A stretch of DNA of 64,000 bases from Fodinibius roseus (GTDB lineage Bacteria; Bacteroidota; Rhodothermia; Balneolales; Balneolaceae). The DNA is taken from positions 124,001 to 188,000 of the forward strand of contig NZ_FQUS01000003.1 in the NCBI RefSeq assembly GCF_900129315.1, read 5' to 3'. The position numbers and the translations under genes were made by a program. The notes under the pieces were generated by a model. The model was not told where the DNA came from and did not search any database. It saw only the letters and a program-made list of their open reading frames with translations. Below are positions 25,886-35,119 of the stretch, piece after piece (within the stretch, counting starts at the first letter, position 1; each line of letters begins with the position of its first letter).

Positions 25886-26177
25886 GTTTTCATTATTTTC
25901 AAGGCCGTATATTTCTGTTAAAAAAAATAACAAGTTCTATTCAGGGAGATTCTTTTTTAGTACGACAGACTCCAACGGAGGGGTTTGTGATTGGCAATCC
26001 ATGTATTAAAGATATATTTTTGTAGCAATCCCAGGTCAACTAACCCCTCTTTATCTCCTCTTTACAAGAGCAGGCATAACCAAATTATCGGTGTTCTTAT
26101 CCTTATGGCAGGGGAATGGGAGGGGCGTTGGCTATTAAAAACTATTTCAAATCTCTAAGGATGTTTTAATATATATT

Positions 26178-26615
26178 ATGAAATATGCATATACAGTTAT
26201 TATCGGGGGATTGTTATTATTTACGGCTTGTAAGGATCCATCTGAAAAGTCTGAAATAGCTAAGGATAGTACGGCAGCAGCAACTAAAAAAGACAGCAGT
26301 ACGTATCTAAAGCCGGGTTTCGACTACGTAACGCAAGTTCCTGACAGCCTAAAGACTCCTGAACAAAAAAAGTTAGCAAAGCAACTCCTGGAAATAAGTA
26401 TCGAACACATAAAGGTGGTCGATAATCGCATGGTCTTCGATATGTCAAGAGACGAATTTTTGAAGACCAGTATTCCTATTGAATATTATGATCTTTTTAA
26501 AAAGGACATGAAAAATAACAATAGGTATATAAAAGAACAGAGTATCAAGAATGTAGATGAAATGATAGAGGAATATCGCCGTAATACCCGAGAGGTGTTG
26601 AAAGAGAAGTATTAA
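26178..26615 (+). CDS. Small hypothetical lipoprotein
   Basis: A 145-residue protein with signal peptide and lipobox FTAC (Cys18), then a Lys/Ser/Thr-rich linker and a mostly helical, charged C-terminal part (EIEYYDLFKKDM-like composition). I do not recognise a family. The gene is visibly richer in A and T than its neighbours and is flanked by repeat-laden intergenic DNA, which hints at later acquisition. Start ATG 26178. It is convergent with the membrane-protein gene at 26630, with 14 bases between the stops. Confidence 0.7.
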   Translation: MKYAYTVIIGGLLLFTACKDPSEKSEIAKDSTAAATKKDSSTYLKPGFDYVTQVPDSLKTPEQKKLAKQLLEISIEHIKVVDNRMVFDMSRDEFLKTSIPIEYYDLFKKDMKNNNRYIKEQSIKNVDEMIEEYRRNTREVLKEKY

Positions 26616-26629
26616 TCAATAACTACGCC

Positions 26630-26977
26630 TTATATATTGCGATTAAAGAACACTTTCTTGAAGAAGTAGCCCGTCAGGGTCGAAAGTCCGCCTGCCATAC
26701 CGCCTGCCACGACGGTACCGGTAATAACCAGAAAAGGATAAGGGAGGCTAAAAAGCTCAGCGATACGCATAGTGAGAATCCCGTCATTAGCGAAGTGTAT
26801 ATAGGCCGTTTGGAGGAGCCATAATCCCCCTATTCCCAAAAATCCGTAACCGAAGGAGTTCCATCCGGTTTTGCCCATCCACATTCCCAGAAGAAGGGCG
26901 GGGATCGCCAGCGACCACCAGGGCAGAATAAAACTCAACATCCAGGCGGAGAGTGCGAGCAGGATCGCTAAAATCAT
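26630..26977 (-). CDS. Small integral membrane protein, unknown function
   Basis: A 115-residue protein with four hydrophobic segments (about 1-16, 20-35, 42-64, 79-105) connected by short loops, ending FFKKVFFNRNI with positive charges expected on the cytoplasmic side. No family recognised. Start ATG 26977. The 525 bases upstream hold no other gene. Confidence 0.65.
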   Translation of the reverse strand: MILAILLALSAWMLSFILPWWSLAIPALLLGMWMGKTGWNSFGYGFLGIGGLWLLQTAYIHFANDGILTMRIAELFSLPYPFLVITGTVVAGGMAGGLSTLTGYFFKKVFFNRNI

Positions 26978-27111
26978 GATTGTGTTACTGCTATACGTTG
27001 TCGTTTATGGATACAGTAGTGTAAGAATATAAGGTTTCCCATAAAATACAGATTACGTTATTCCGTTTTTTCAGTCATAAAAACCCCGACTGAATAAATT
27101 GATACTACTGA

Positions 27112-27151
27112 TTTTTGGTTCATTTTTCCAGGATGAAAAACGAACCAAAAA
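27112..27151 (+). repeat. Long stem-loop related to the interspersed hairpin repeats
   Basis: TTTTTGGTTCATTTTTC pairs with GAAAAACGAACCAAAAA over 17 positions with one mismatch and a six-base loop. It has the same pyrimidine-rich left arm as the repeat hairpins at 3.0, 3.36 and 25.7 kb, but no conserved tail. Confidence 0.6.
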
Positions 27152-27502
27152 CTTCCTGGGGAATAGCAAAATCTTGTACTTGTCAAAACTTTTCCTCTGG
27201 GATAGCTCTTCCCCAATAGTACTTTTTTAAAAAAACCTTCGCGTTATTCCACAGACCCCGTTACTTATTAATACCAGGTATCGCATTTTCTTTCATCCCA
27301 GGCAGATACAAGAACATCTAACGCTTCGGCTCCGGTCACTCGTTTCATCATAATGAATGAGGCCGGGTGGGGTTGTCGCTAATATCAGAAAATTCCACTA
27401 TCGCTTAGCACTGCTTTCTACCTGATACTTTTTACTAAATACTAAAAAAGTTCATTCGCTTCGCTCATTTCTCTCAGAACGACAGTTTTTTGCTGCTTTT
27501 AT
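27152..27502. other. Intergenic stretch after the stem-loop
   Basis: About 350 bases with no gene. It holds low-complexity tracts such as TACTTTTTACTAAATACTAAAAAAG (27423-27450, related on the other strand to 13021-13055) and TCATTCGCTTCGCTCATTTCTC before the stop of the penicillin-acylase gene. Confidence 0.4.
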
Positions 27503-29938
27503 TTAAGGCTTTCGCAAAACAATAGAATAAGCCACCGAATCGGCACGGGCAGGTTGCTGTTTCGGAAACCAAAGCGGGTAGAGGGTCCCTTTAGTCCACT
27601 CGTCGATCATATCATCATAATGGGGCGAGCCCGGGTTGCCGGACTGTCCCCCGGGATAGATACCGTAGGCCCGGGGCCGGGGCCCCAGTTCAACGACCAT
27701 GCGCCAGGAGGGACCGTGACTGCCCCGGACGGCATTGACGGATTCCGCCGCGCCCCCGGTAAAGACCTCCCGGCGGCCCAGGCCCGGAACCCGTGCCAGG
27801 TGACCGATATTCGTGTTATTGACATAGCCCCATTTCCAGTGTTCCCCGAAGGATCCGAATTCGCGGCTAAGCTGCCGGAAGGCCCGGTGAAACGATTGTT
27901 CAATAAGATCATCCAGTGTTTCCGTTTCCACTGTGTTCATATCATCGTACCACCGGGCGGCCGAATCGGCCAGGATCATCCGGGCCGTCTGATCGCGGGC
28001 CGGCCGCTCCATCGGGGCGTCAATAGCGTGATACTCATCATCCCAGATGGCCGCTTCAAGTGCCTCCCACCAGTAGGCAAAGAGGGAGGGAGCGATAAGA
28101 TCGCCCTTGTTTTCATAGTTCCAGCTGGTGAGCTTTTGCAGCGCTTCCCGCTTGCGGCCGGACAGCGTATGGCCTTTCAGGTCTTCCAGCAGCCGGGGGA
28201 GCACCGTCCGGGCGTGATAGCTGTAGGTGTCCATTTGCAGCTGCTGCATATCCTCCGGGGTAATATCATCCATCCCCGCAAGCCGGTCGTTGATGCGCCG
28301 TCCCCGTTCATAGGGAGCAAAATCATCATCCAGGTAGTAGGGGTAGGCATCGCCCGTGGGATCCTGGTTGGCCGAGCTCACGAAACCGCGCTTAGGGTTC
28401 CTGACCGAGGGAATGTGATCGAAGGGAATCCATCCCTGCCAGTCGTAGCGGGGATCGGAACCGTCGCTGACAAATCGTCCCTGCTGCTCCCACTTCAGCG
28501 GGTACCTACCGGCAACCGTCAGTGCAATATCGCTGCTGTCGGCAAACACCCAGTTTTGAGCGGGACTCCGGTAATGGGTTAAGGCCCGCCGGTAGTCTTC
28601 ATAGTTTTCCGCCTTGTTGATATCCAAAAAGTAACGGAGCTCGTTGGACGGTTCATAGGCAATCCACCGCATGGCATGGAATTTCGGGATATGCGAGCGC
28701 ATCGGTTCCTTCCCGGAGGTCTGCACAACCGGACCGTGATGGGTATAGACCACCGTGTCAACGACCGTTTCCTGTCCCCGTACCTCGATCTGTTCCACCC
28801 GTTTCTGCGTTGATCTCCACGTCCCGTCGTACCGGTATTCGGAAAGCGTGGAGTCGCGGAAGGTCATTTCATACCAGTCCCAAACGTCGGCGCTGACATT
28901 GGTCGTGCCCCAGGCCACCTCTTCATTAAAACCAACAATGACGGAGGGGGCCCCGGGCAGGGAAACGCCCATCACATTTTGTGCCGGGCTGTGCAGCTGC
29001 ACGGCGTACCAGATGGAGGGCAGGGTCATATTCAGGTGGGGATCGTTTGCGAGGAGAGGATAGCCGCTGGCTGTTTTGGAGCCGCTGACCGCCCAGTTGT
29101 TGCTTCCGTTGAGCGGGTCGGGCCGGAAGGGTGGGATATCATCCACAACGGAGGGCCTGAAGGTCGAGTCAGGCTTTTGGACCGGAATCGGATCGAAGGA
29201 CCACTCGGTGCCTGCCGGAATAACCGGGTCATTCAGCCGGGGATCCGGATCAAGCACCTGACGGATAAAAGCGTCGCCGAAAAACGCCCTGGTGTTGCTC
29301 ATCTGCAGATCCTGGTTGCTGCCCGCCAGCGTGTACGTCATACTTTTCAGAAGCAGGGCGGTTTTCAGGGGGGTCCACCGCTCGGGTTCATAATCGAGTA
29401 TCTTGTACTCCAGTGGATAATCGGCCTTTCCAAGCTCGTTAATCCAGGCGTTCACACCGTCCGCATAAGCCCGGACGGCAGCAGCTGTTTCCGGGTGGCC
29501 GAGCATCTCTTCCCGGGCCTGTTCAGCGGCATACACCATCCCGATGCGCCGCCGGTAGCGGTCGTATTCCAGGGCACCGGGACCTATGATCTCGGAGAGT
29601 CTTCCCGCTGCCGCGTGCGTCTGAAATTCCATTTGCCAGAGCCGGTCGCGGGCGGTGATATATCCCTGGGCAAAATAGAGGTCCCGGTCGTTCGCGGCAA
29701 AAATATGCGGGATGTTATGCTTATCGACATGGATACCGACCGTATCCGCAAGGGCACCGGCCGGCAACGTCGTGATGCGGTCGGCCGGCTTATCCGTAAC
29801 CGCATTCGCCCAGAAGCCGGTAGCGGGATTCAGAAAAGGTCCCAGTGGAGGAGCAGGTCCCACTCCAATGGAAAGAAGCCAAAAGAGCAGCAGGGTAGCT
29901 GCTGCTGAAACAAGCAGCCGAATCACATGATTGGCCAT
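27503..29938 (-). CDS. Penicillin acylase family N-terminal-nucleophile hydrolase
   Basis: An 811-residue precursor of the penicillin/acyl-homoserine-lactone acylase family. After an N-terminal hydrophobic signal (residues 5-25) come the alpha-chain motif FAQGYITARDRLWQMEF and the autocleavage site NGSNNWAVSG, where Ser279 would become the beta-chain N-terminal nucleophile, followed by GYPLLANDPHL. The beta chain has GVSLPGAPSVIVGFNEEVAW and YTHHGPV. These enzymes cleave amide bonds of acylated small molecules in the periplasm; substrates range from beta-lactams to N-acyl-homoserine lactones and lipopeptides, and cannot be fixed here. It is monocistronic by spacing. Confidence 0.93.
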   Translation of the reverse strand: MANHVIRLLVSAAATLLLFWLLSIGVGPAPPLGPFLNPATGFWANAVTDKPADRITTLPAGALADTVGIHVDKHNIPHIFAANDRDLYFAQGYITARDRLWQMEFQTHAAAGRLSEIIGPGALEYDRYRRRIGMVYAAEQAREEMLGHPETAAAVRAYADGVNAWINELGKADYPLEYKILDYEPERWTPLKTALLLKSMTYTLAGSNQDLQMSNTRAFFGDAFIRQVLDPDPRLNDPVIPAGTEWSFDPIPVQKPDSTFRPSVVDDIPPFRPDPLNGSNNWAVSGSKTASGYPLLANDPHLNMTLPSIWYAVQLHSPAQNVMGVSLPGAPSVIVGFNEEVAWGTTNVSADVWDWYEMTFRDSTLSEYRYDGTWRSTQKRVEQIEVRGQETVVDTVVYTHHGPVVQTSGKEPMRSHIPKFHAMRWIAYEPSNELRYFLDINKAENYEDYRRALTHYRSPAQNWVFADSSDIALTVAGRYPLKWEQQGRFVSDGSDPRYDWQGWIPFDHIPSVRNPKRGFVSSANQDPTGDAYPYYLDDDFAPYERGRRINDRLAGMDDITPEDMQQLQMDTYSYHARTVLPRLLEDLKGHTLSGRKREALQKLTSWNYENKGDLIAPSLFAYWWEALEAAIWDDEYHAIDAPMERPARDQTARMILADSAARWYDDMNTVETETLDDLIEQSFHRAFRQLSREFGSFGEHWKWGYVNNTNIGHLARVPGLGRREVFTGGAAESVNAVRGSHGPSWRMVVELGPRPRAYGIYPGGQSGNPGSPHYDDMIDEWTKGTLYPLWFPKQQPARADSVAYSIVLRKP

Positions 29939-30031
29939 AGTATTTCATTCAGGTTATTATTAATTACCGGAGGATGCCGGTTGTTAACTCCTCCCAAGGA
30001 CTAATATCAATTATTTTCTATTAGGAATCAT

Positions 30032-30209
30032 GGGTCGTGAGTATTGAGTCATGAGTAAAAAACAATAATTAAAAAAGGATAAATGGGACCACTGGTGTTC
30101 TGAATACATTATCTCAACCTCAACCTGTAACGTTCAACTTAATCAGCTTAAGACTTAGCACTTCTCGCGCTTTTCTGAACTCACTACTCAATACCTACGA
30201 CTCATGACT
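30032..30209. repeat. Pair of inverted short repeats
   Basis: GGGTCGTGAGTATTGAGTCATGAGT (30032-30056) recurs in inverted orientation at 30180-30209 with about 22 of 27 positions matching. The arms enclose about 120 bases without a gene, in the 280-base gap between the penicillin-acylase and amidinotransferase-fold genes. Confidence 0.5.
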
Positions 30210-30218
30210 ATGATCCCG

Positions 30219-31118
30219 CTACCACAGGAGCATCTTCATGCAGAAGACACTCCCCCCGCTTTTCAGAAACTCAGACGTGCTGACCTCGTGAACCGAAAAA
30301 CCGGCATCCTGTAATTTTTTATTAACATCCGTGCATCCCTGCTGTATGATGACATTGCGTCCGTCGGGACAGCAGGCGTTGCAGGCAAAGAGCTCTTCGG
30401 CCTCATATTCCGCCGCTTCAATTACCCGATTAAAGACCGCGTGGATGAGCTCCAGCCCGTGCTCCGTGAACGCTTCCGGGTAGATCAGCGCGGTATGTTC
30501 ATCCAGCACGCAGAAGCAGGTATCGAGATGGTAGAATGTTTCATCCGCCAGTTCAAGCGTGATCACCGGCACGTTAAAAGTATCCGAAATGGTTTGATAG
30601 GCATCCAGTGAAGAACGATGACCATATCCGCCCCAGAGCAGGCGCCTTCCGCTGTGCCAGATGGCATCCCCGCACCCTTCGAAATTTTCGATCTTACGTT
30701 CATCCAGGTAATGGATCTCATGGCCGTTCTGGCGATACCACTGCTCGAAGTAGGGCACCTCTTTTTTGCGCTGTTCCGCATGCATGATACTCATAAAAAC
30801 GTGCCGGTGATCCTCCTCATTGATATACGGCAGGCTTTGGTTGGCACAGAATACCATATCGGGCAATCCATCCTGGTCTTCGATAATTCGTACGTTGAGG
30901 CCGATCCGGTCGAACAGCGAGCGCACCATTTTCCATTCCTTGTGGGCCTCTGTGGTATCCACTTTTCCCACCTGGTTCGCCATATGGGGATTGATCACGT
31001 AATCCACCGAATAGTGCAGGGGACGGACCATCAGTACGTCCGTGGGCAGCGGCATGGAGGAAAGGTCATCAATGCTATTAAAAAAGAGCTGTTCAGCAGT
31101 GGTAATGAGTTGCGGCAT
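30219..31118 (-). CDS. Amidinotransferase-fold enzyme (dimethylarginine dimethylaminohydrolase-like)
   Basis: A 299-residue protein of the guanidine-modifying superfamily. The catalytic set is visible: FEGCGD (Glu147, Asp151), FYHLDTCFC with His197, and the nucleophile in SGGSVFC (Cys293). Other family marks are DMVFCANQSL and CPDGRNVII. The usual members hydrolyse N-methylated arginines to citrulline or act on arginine/ornithine; no other arginine genes flank it. The gene starts 36 bases after the SDR gene stop on the same strand, so the two are probably one transcript. Confidence 0.85.
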   Translation of the reverse strand: MPQLITTAEQLFFNSIDDLSSMPLPTDVLMVRPLHYSVDYVINPHMANQVGKVDTTEAHKEWKMVRSLFDRIGLNVRIIEDQDGLPDMVFCANQSLPYINEEDHRHVFMSIMHAEQRKKEVPYFEQWYRQNGHEIHYLDERKIENFEGCGDAIWHSGRRLLWGGYGHRSSLDAYQTISDTFNVPVITLELADETFYHLDTCFCVLDEHTALIYPEAFTEHGLELIHAVFNRVIEAAEYEAEELFACNACCPDGRNVIIQQGCTDVNKKLQDAGFSVHEVSTSEFLKSGGSVFCMKMLLW

Positions 31119-31154
31119 AAGGTTTGTCTTGCTGTTTTACCATTAAATTTTGCG

Positions 31155-31949
31155 TCAGGTGACCTCTGTTTTTAACAGCAGCTTGTTAAGCAGGCCCGGG
31201 GCCCATCGCTTGAGATAAACGCCCGCAATTTCCCTGCCCCCGATATAGATTTCATTTTTTTGTTTGGCAATCCTGGGAAGCAGCTTCTCTGCAAACTCGC
31301 CCGGCAGCATCCCCTCTTGTTGTCCCCTGCCCATTTTGTCGTGTTTGCTTCCGTCGCCTTCCAGCGCATTTCGGGTGATATCGGTTTTTATATAACCGGG
31401 GCAGACCAGCGTAACGGTAATATTATGCTCGTGTACTTCCTGGCGCAGGCAATCGAAATAACCGTGCAGGGCGTGTTTGGAAGCGGCGTAACTGGACCGC
31501 AGTCGCGTGCCGAATTTCCCCATAACGCTGCTGGTCACCACAATATGTCCCCCTTGCCGTTCAATCATAGCGGGCAGCACGGCCTTGGTCAGCGCCACGG
31601 AACCGAAGAAATTGACTTCCATCACCTTCCGTACGACCTCCAGTTTGGTATCCACGGCCAGGGAGCGCTGGCTGATGCCCCCGTTATTAAACAGGTAGTC
31701 GATGCGGCCATACCGGTCGCGTGCCTGCCGGGCTTTATCGTCCAGGGCATCGGTCTCCGTCAGGTCCAGCGGCAGGATGTGAATATCTTCCGGGGAACCG
31801 GCACAGTTGCTCTTTACCTCCTTCAGGGCTTCCTCCCGGCGCGAGGATAAAATGAGCCTGGCCCCGCGCTCATGCAGAGCGTACGCCAGGGCTTCCCCGA
31901 TGCCGGAAGAAGCCCCGGTAATCCAGATTGCCTTATTTTTGAATGTCAT
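31155..31949 (-). CDS. Short-chain dehydrogenase/reductase
   Basis: A 264-residue classical SDR: TGASSGIG at 11-18 for cofactor binding, NNGG at 88-91, and the catalytic Ser140/141, Tyr154, Lys158 (YAASK). The C-terminal part (GYIKTDITRNALEG, ending with a basic amphipathic tail) resembles the DHRS7-like branch acting on lipids or steroids. The basic arginine pattern SSRREE after strand 2 suggests NADP(H). Substrate unknown. It is the first gene of a two-gene unit with the amidinotransferase-fold enzyme. Confidence 0.9.
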   Translation of the reverse strand: MTFKNKAIWITGASSGIGEALAYALHERGARLILSSRREEALKEVKSNCAGSPEDIHILPLDLTETDALDDKARQARDRYGRIDYLFNNGGISQRSLAVDTKLEVVRKVMEVNFFGSVALTKAVLPAMIERQGGHIVVTSSVMGKFGTRLRSSYAASKHALHGYFDCLRQEVHEHNITVTLVCPGYIKTDITRNALEGDGSKHDKMGRGQQEGMLPGEFAEKLLPRIAKQKNEIYIGGREIAGVYLKRWAPGLLNKLLLKTEVT

Positions 31950-31983
31950 GTGATATATGATATAAATATTAACAGTAAAATCA

Positions 31984-32322
31984 GTATGAGAGAGCTTTGC
32001 AAAGCCGTTCTTTTGGCGAGGAGCTTGTCGGACTTAGCAAAATCTACTGCGAGTCCGTCGTGTTTGGCCGGATTCCGAGTTCTTTTTCGTTAAATTAGTA
32101 GGTGTTGGGTATTGCTCGTCGGTTCAGGTAAGATGTTGAAACAAGCAGAAGATGACAAGGTTTATTTTGCAAGAGGCCGTGGCAAAATCGTTGTTTTGTT
32201 CAGTGGCTACATGTTCACAGTTTCACTATCCTCCTCATCATCATGTATCGTCTGTTTATACACTGTGGGTTACCATTGTTCCGGCTTTGGTATCGAACAA
32301 AATCCCCGGTTTTTCAAAAGCC
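31984..32322. repeat. Composite repeat D: TIR-type ends enclosing a GTCGGAC-type repeat
   Basis: The left end GTATGAGAGAGCTTTGCAAAGCC (from 31984) and right end CCGGTTTTTCAAAAGCC (32306-32322) match the ends of copies A-C. Inside, 32023-32098 matches 53887-53960 closely (GTCGGAC-TAGCAAAATCTA...GGCCGG-TTCCGA...TTTCGTTAAA). The segment is longer than the simple elements, suggesting one repeat inserted into another. The surrounding gap 31950-32542 has no gene. Confidence 0.55.
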
Positions 32323-32542
32323 ACTGGGTATCAATGAGAAGTTCAGATACTCTGTAAAGTTTACTATCTTACCAACGATTTCGGGCGGAGCACTGTTTGA
32401 TATGCTTCTATAGCCTGAATTATTCATAAATAATAAGGAATCATTCGTAATCCTATTATTTTTTAAAGCCTTAGCGCATAGTTAAGTCTTCTTTGTGAAT
32501 AATCCGGGTAGCTGTTTCAGAATGTAACCAAAATTAGTTGTC

Positions 32543-33244
32543 GTGAAACCCAGACACAGTATATTATTAGTCGAAGATGAAGAGGAATCGGCCGAAATGC
32601 TGGCTAACTTCCTGGAAATGAATGATTACGAGGTCCTTGTTGCTCATGAGGGGAACCGGGCGCTGGAGCTGATCGAGCAGCACGCAGGCGAAATACATCT
32701 TGCCATACTGGATATCATGGTCCCCAACGTGAATGGGAAAGAGATCTGTCGTCATATCCGCAAGCATCCCGTATTGCATGATATTCCCGTTATTTTCCTG
32801 ACTGCCAAAGACGAAGAACAGGATGAGATCGAAGGCCTTGAGCTGGGAGCCGACGACTATATTCCCAAGCCGGCCAGCCTCAACCTTGTGAAGGCCCATG
32901 TGGAATCACTGCTTCGTCGGCAGAGCCCGCAGAAGGCCAACTGGCTGCAGTACGGGGATACCTATCTCGATACTGACGCCAAGGAACTGTATGTGGAAAA
33001 TGAGAAAATTGACCTCACCTCAACGGAATACACCCTGATCGAGCTCTTTTACAAAAATCCGAAACGCGTCTATACCCGGCAGGAGATCCTGGAACACATT
33101 ACCGAAGAAGACCGGTTTGTGTTTGACCGGACCGTGGATGTGCATGTTAAAAATCTCCGCCTGAAAATGGAAGATGCGGGTGAAATTATAAAAACCTACC
33201 GCGGCATCGGTTACGGACTGAACCGCGAAATCGTCAAGGTATAG
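32543..33244 (+). CDS. OmpR-family response regulator
   Basis: A 233-residue two-domain regulator. The receiver domain shows the acidic pocket EDEEE (11-15), phosphoacceptor Asp57 in LDIMVPN, the LTAKDEE switch region and GADDYIPKP. The C-terminal winged helix reads DLTSTEYTLIELFYKNP and VFDRTVDVHVKNLRLKM, ending IKTYRGIGYGL, the OmpR/PhoB DNA-binding form. The start is GTG 32543 (VKPRHSILLVED). The sensor kinase follows after 160 bases. The regulated genes are unknown; the heme cluster lies downstream of the pair. Confidence 0.96.
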   Translation: MKPRHSILLVEDEEESAEMLANFLEMNDYEVLVAHEGNRALELIEQHAGEIHLAILDIMVPNVNGKEICRHIRKHPVLHDIPVIFLTAKDEEQDEIEGLELGADDYIPKPASLNLVKAHVESLLRRQSPQKANWLQYGDTYLDTDAKELYVENEKIDLTSTEYTLIELFYKNPKRVYTRQEILEHITEEDRFVFDRTVDVHVKNLRLKMEDAGEIIKTYRGIGYGLNREIVKV

Positions 33245-33404
33245 TGCTGGAATGCATCTGTCCTGTCAGGCTGAGGAGCGGATACTTTTGTACGGTTGAC
33301 GGCTCTGGCAGCGTTTCAACGAGAGTCGGCTCCTGCCGGCATTTTAACAATACAATACTTCCGGGATTTTTGTACACTGAAAGACTATTTGGAAATAAGC
33401 GGTT

Positions 33405-34802
33405 ATGAGTATACGTTCAAAATTGGCGTGGACGTTTATCCTGCTGTTGATCTTCGGGATTACCTCCATCAGCAGTTATTCCATCCTGTTTATCCGGGAT
33501 TACCTTCTGGAAGAGGGACGGACCGAGATGGAGCGGGACACGCGCTGGCTGGCGGTAACCGTAGCCAACCTGACCAACGACGAGCAGTTTTCCACCCGCT
33601 TTAAAGAAGCCGCACAGACTTCCGGCTATCAGCTGGCGCTGTACGACTCGTCGGGACAGCTGACAGAGGCCTACCGGGATAGCGATACTACCTTCGTGCC
33701 CCCCCAAAACTTGACGGCCGGGATCCTGGAAAGCATCAGCGCGCGCGAGGGACTTCCACTGCTGCCGCGTAATCCGGATTCGGATCTGTTAACCAGCTAT
33801 ATTGAACTGCAGGATGCGTCCGGCCACATTCGGTACCTGCATGTCGGGCAGCTGAAAGACCGGATTTATGCGCCTATAAAAACAATCCGGTGGATCATCT
33901 ACTACGGCATGTTTATCTCTGTCGGACTGGTCGTGATCGTAAGTATCTGGATTTCGCGATATCTCACCAGGCCGATCACGCAAATTAAAAATGCCGCACA
34001 GGATATTGCCGAGGGGGATGTGGAGCGGGAAATCGATCTCAACCGAAGCGACGAATACGGCACCCTGGCAACTTCGCTCAACCAGATGGCTTCCCGGCTT
34101 CGCGAGGATACCCGCCAGATCAAGCAGTTTGCCGAAAAACAGCAGCAGTTTTTTGCCGATATCACCCATGAAATCCGCAACCCGCTCCACAATATTTCAG
34201 CGGCCCTGGATATGCTGGAGCTGAAAGAGCTTTCGTCCGAACAAAAGGAAAAGTATATCCGGTCGGCTAAAAACCAGACCAAGCGGATCTCTCGTCTCTT
34301 CAGGGATTTGAAAACCCTGCAGCGCTACGACTCTGACGAGTATTTCGTGGAAATGACGAAATTTGATCTTTCTCAGATTGCCCGGCACATGCGGGAATGG
34401 TATTCCGACAAGGCCCGGGAAAAAGGCATTGCGCTTCATATAGATGACCAACCCTGCCGGGCTGTCGGCGACCCCGGAAAGATAGAGCAGGTAATTGACA
34501 ATCTTGTTTCCAATGCCTTGAAATATACGAACAAGGGGGAGGTACGCCTGCAGTATATCGAACAGGAAAAGGAAGTGACCATTGAGGTATCTGATACGGG
34601 CATTGGTATTTCCGAAGAACACCTTGACCGGCTTTTCGATCGTTTCTACCGCACGGATAAAGCCCGGTCGAGGGACAAGGGGGGCACGGGACTCGGGTTG
34701 GCGGTAGTCGAAAGTATCCTGAAGGCCCATGATACAGCTATCCATGTTGACAGCAAGAGGGGAGAGGGTACCCGGTTTTGGTTTAGGTTGCCGAAGGGAT
34801 AA
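33405..34802 (+). CDS. Sensor histidine kinase (HAMP, HisKA, HATPase)
   Basis: A 465-residue membrane kinase with two helices (about 8-30 and 163-183) around a 130-residue periplasmic sensor, a HAMP linker (ITQIKNAAQDIAEGD), the dimerisation/phosphoacceptor segment ADITHEIRNPLHN with His255, then N box QVIDNLVSNALKYT, G1 DTGIGI, F box and G2 GGTGLGLAVV. It pairs with the response regulator upstream. Periplasmic sensing of an envelope signal is inferred from topology. Start ATG 33405. Confidence 0.96.
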   Translation: MSIRSKLAWTFILLLIFGITSISSYSILFIRDYLLEEGRTEMERDTRWLAVTVANLTNDEQFSTRFKEAAQTSGYQLALYDSSGQLTEAYRDSDTTFVPPQNLTAGILESISAREGLPLLPRNPDSDLLTSYIELQDASGHIRYLHVGQLKDRIYAPIKTIRWIIYYGMFISVGLVVIVSIWISRYLTRPITQIKNAAQDIAEGDVEREIDLNRSDEYGTLATSLNQMASRLREDTRQIKQFAEKQQQFFADITHEIRNPLHNISAALDMLELKELSSEQKEKYIRSAKNQTKRISRLFRDLKTLQRYDSDEYFVEMTKFDLSQIARHMREWYSDKAREKGIALHIDDQPCRAVGDPGKIEQVIDNLVSNALKYTNKGEVRLQYIEQEKEVTIEVSDTGIGISEEHLDRLFDRFYRTDKARSRDKGGTGLGLAVVESILKAHDTAIHVDSKRGEGTRFWFRLPKG

Positions 34803-34967
34803 CCAACAGCTGTTGTTGCCCCGGCAGGGAACCCGGCAAGTTTCGTTCTATGTCTTGATTTACCTGTGTATGCAGCGAGTAATAGTTATTTTGTCGCAGG
34901 AAAAATAAATTCAAAAATAATACTGAATCAAATTATCAGCGATTATTTGTCAGGGATGCGGGTTAAA

Positions 34968-34987
34968 TATTAGACTCGTTCTAAATA
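34968..34987. promoter_or_regulatory. Candidate operator upstream of the heme cluster
   Basis: TATTAGA-CTCGT-TCTAAATA is an inverted repeat (TTAGA / TCTAA, five-base spacer), overlapping a second one, TTCTA-AA-TAGAA (34979-34990). It lies about 130 bases before hemH in the 317-base gap 34803-35119, which has no other recognisable feature. Its form recalls metal- or iron-regulator boxes, but the cognate regulator is unknown. Confidence 0.35.
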
Positions 34988-35119
34988 GAATTCATTCGTC
35001 TTTCTTCAAATTCCCTTCACAAAGAATGGATTTATTTACCCTGATGACCAGTAAACTGCAAACAGATCAAAGTAAACAGCAACAAGGCCTTGTTTGCCTT
35101 AGATTAAGCGATTACGTCC

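Noticed and set aside
25840-26025. 61-codon + strand open frame
   Set aside because: Crosses the conserved repeat tail and has no plausible start context.
32112-32357. 81-codon + strand open frame in the 32 kb gap
   Set aside because: Lies within the composite repeat and has low-complexity translation with no homology recognisable.
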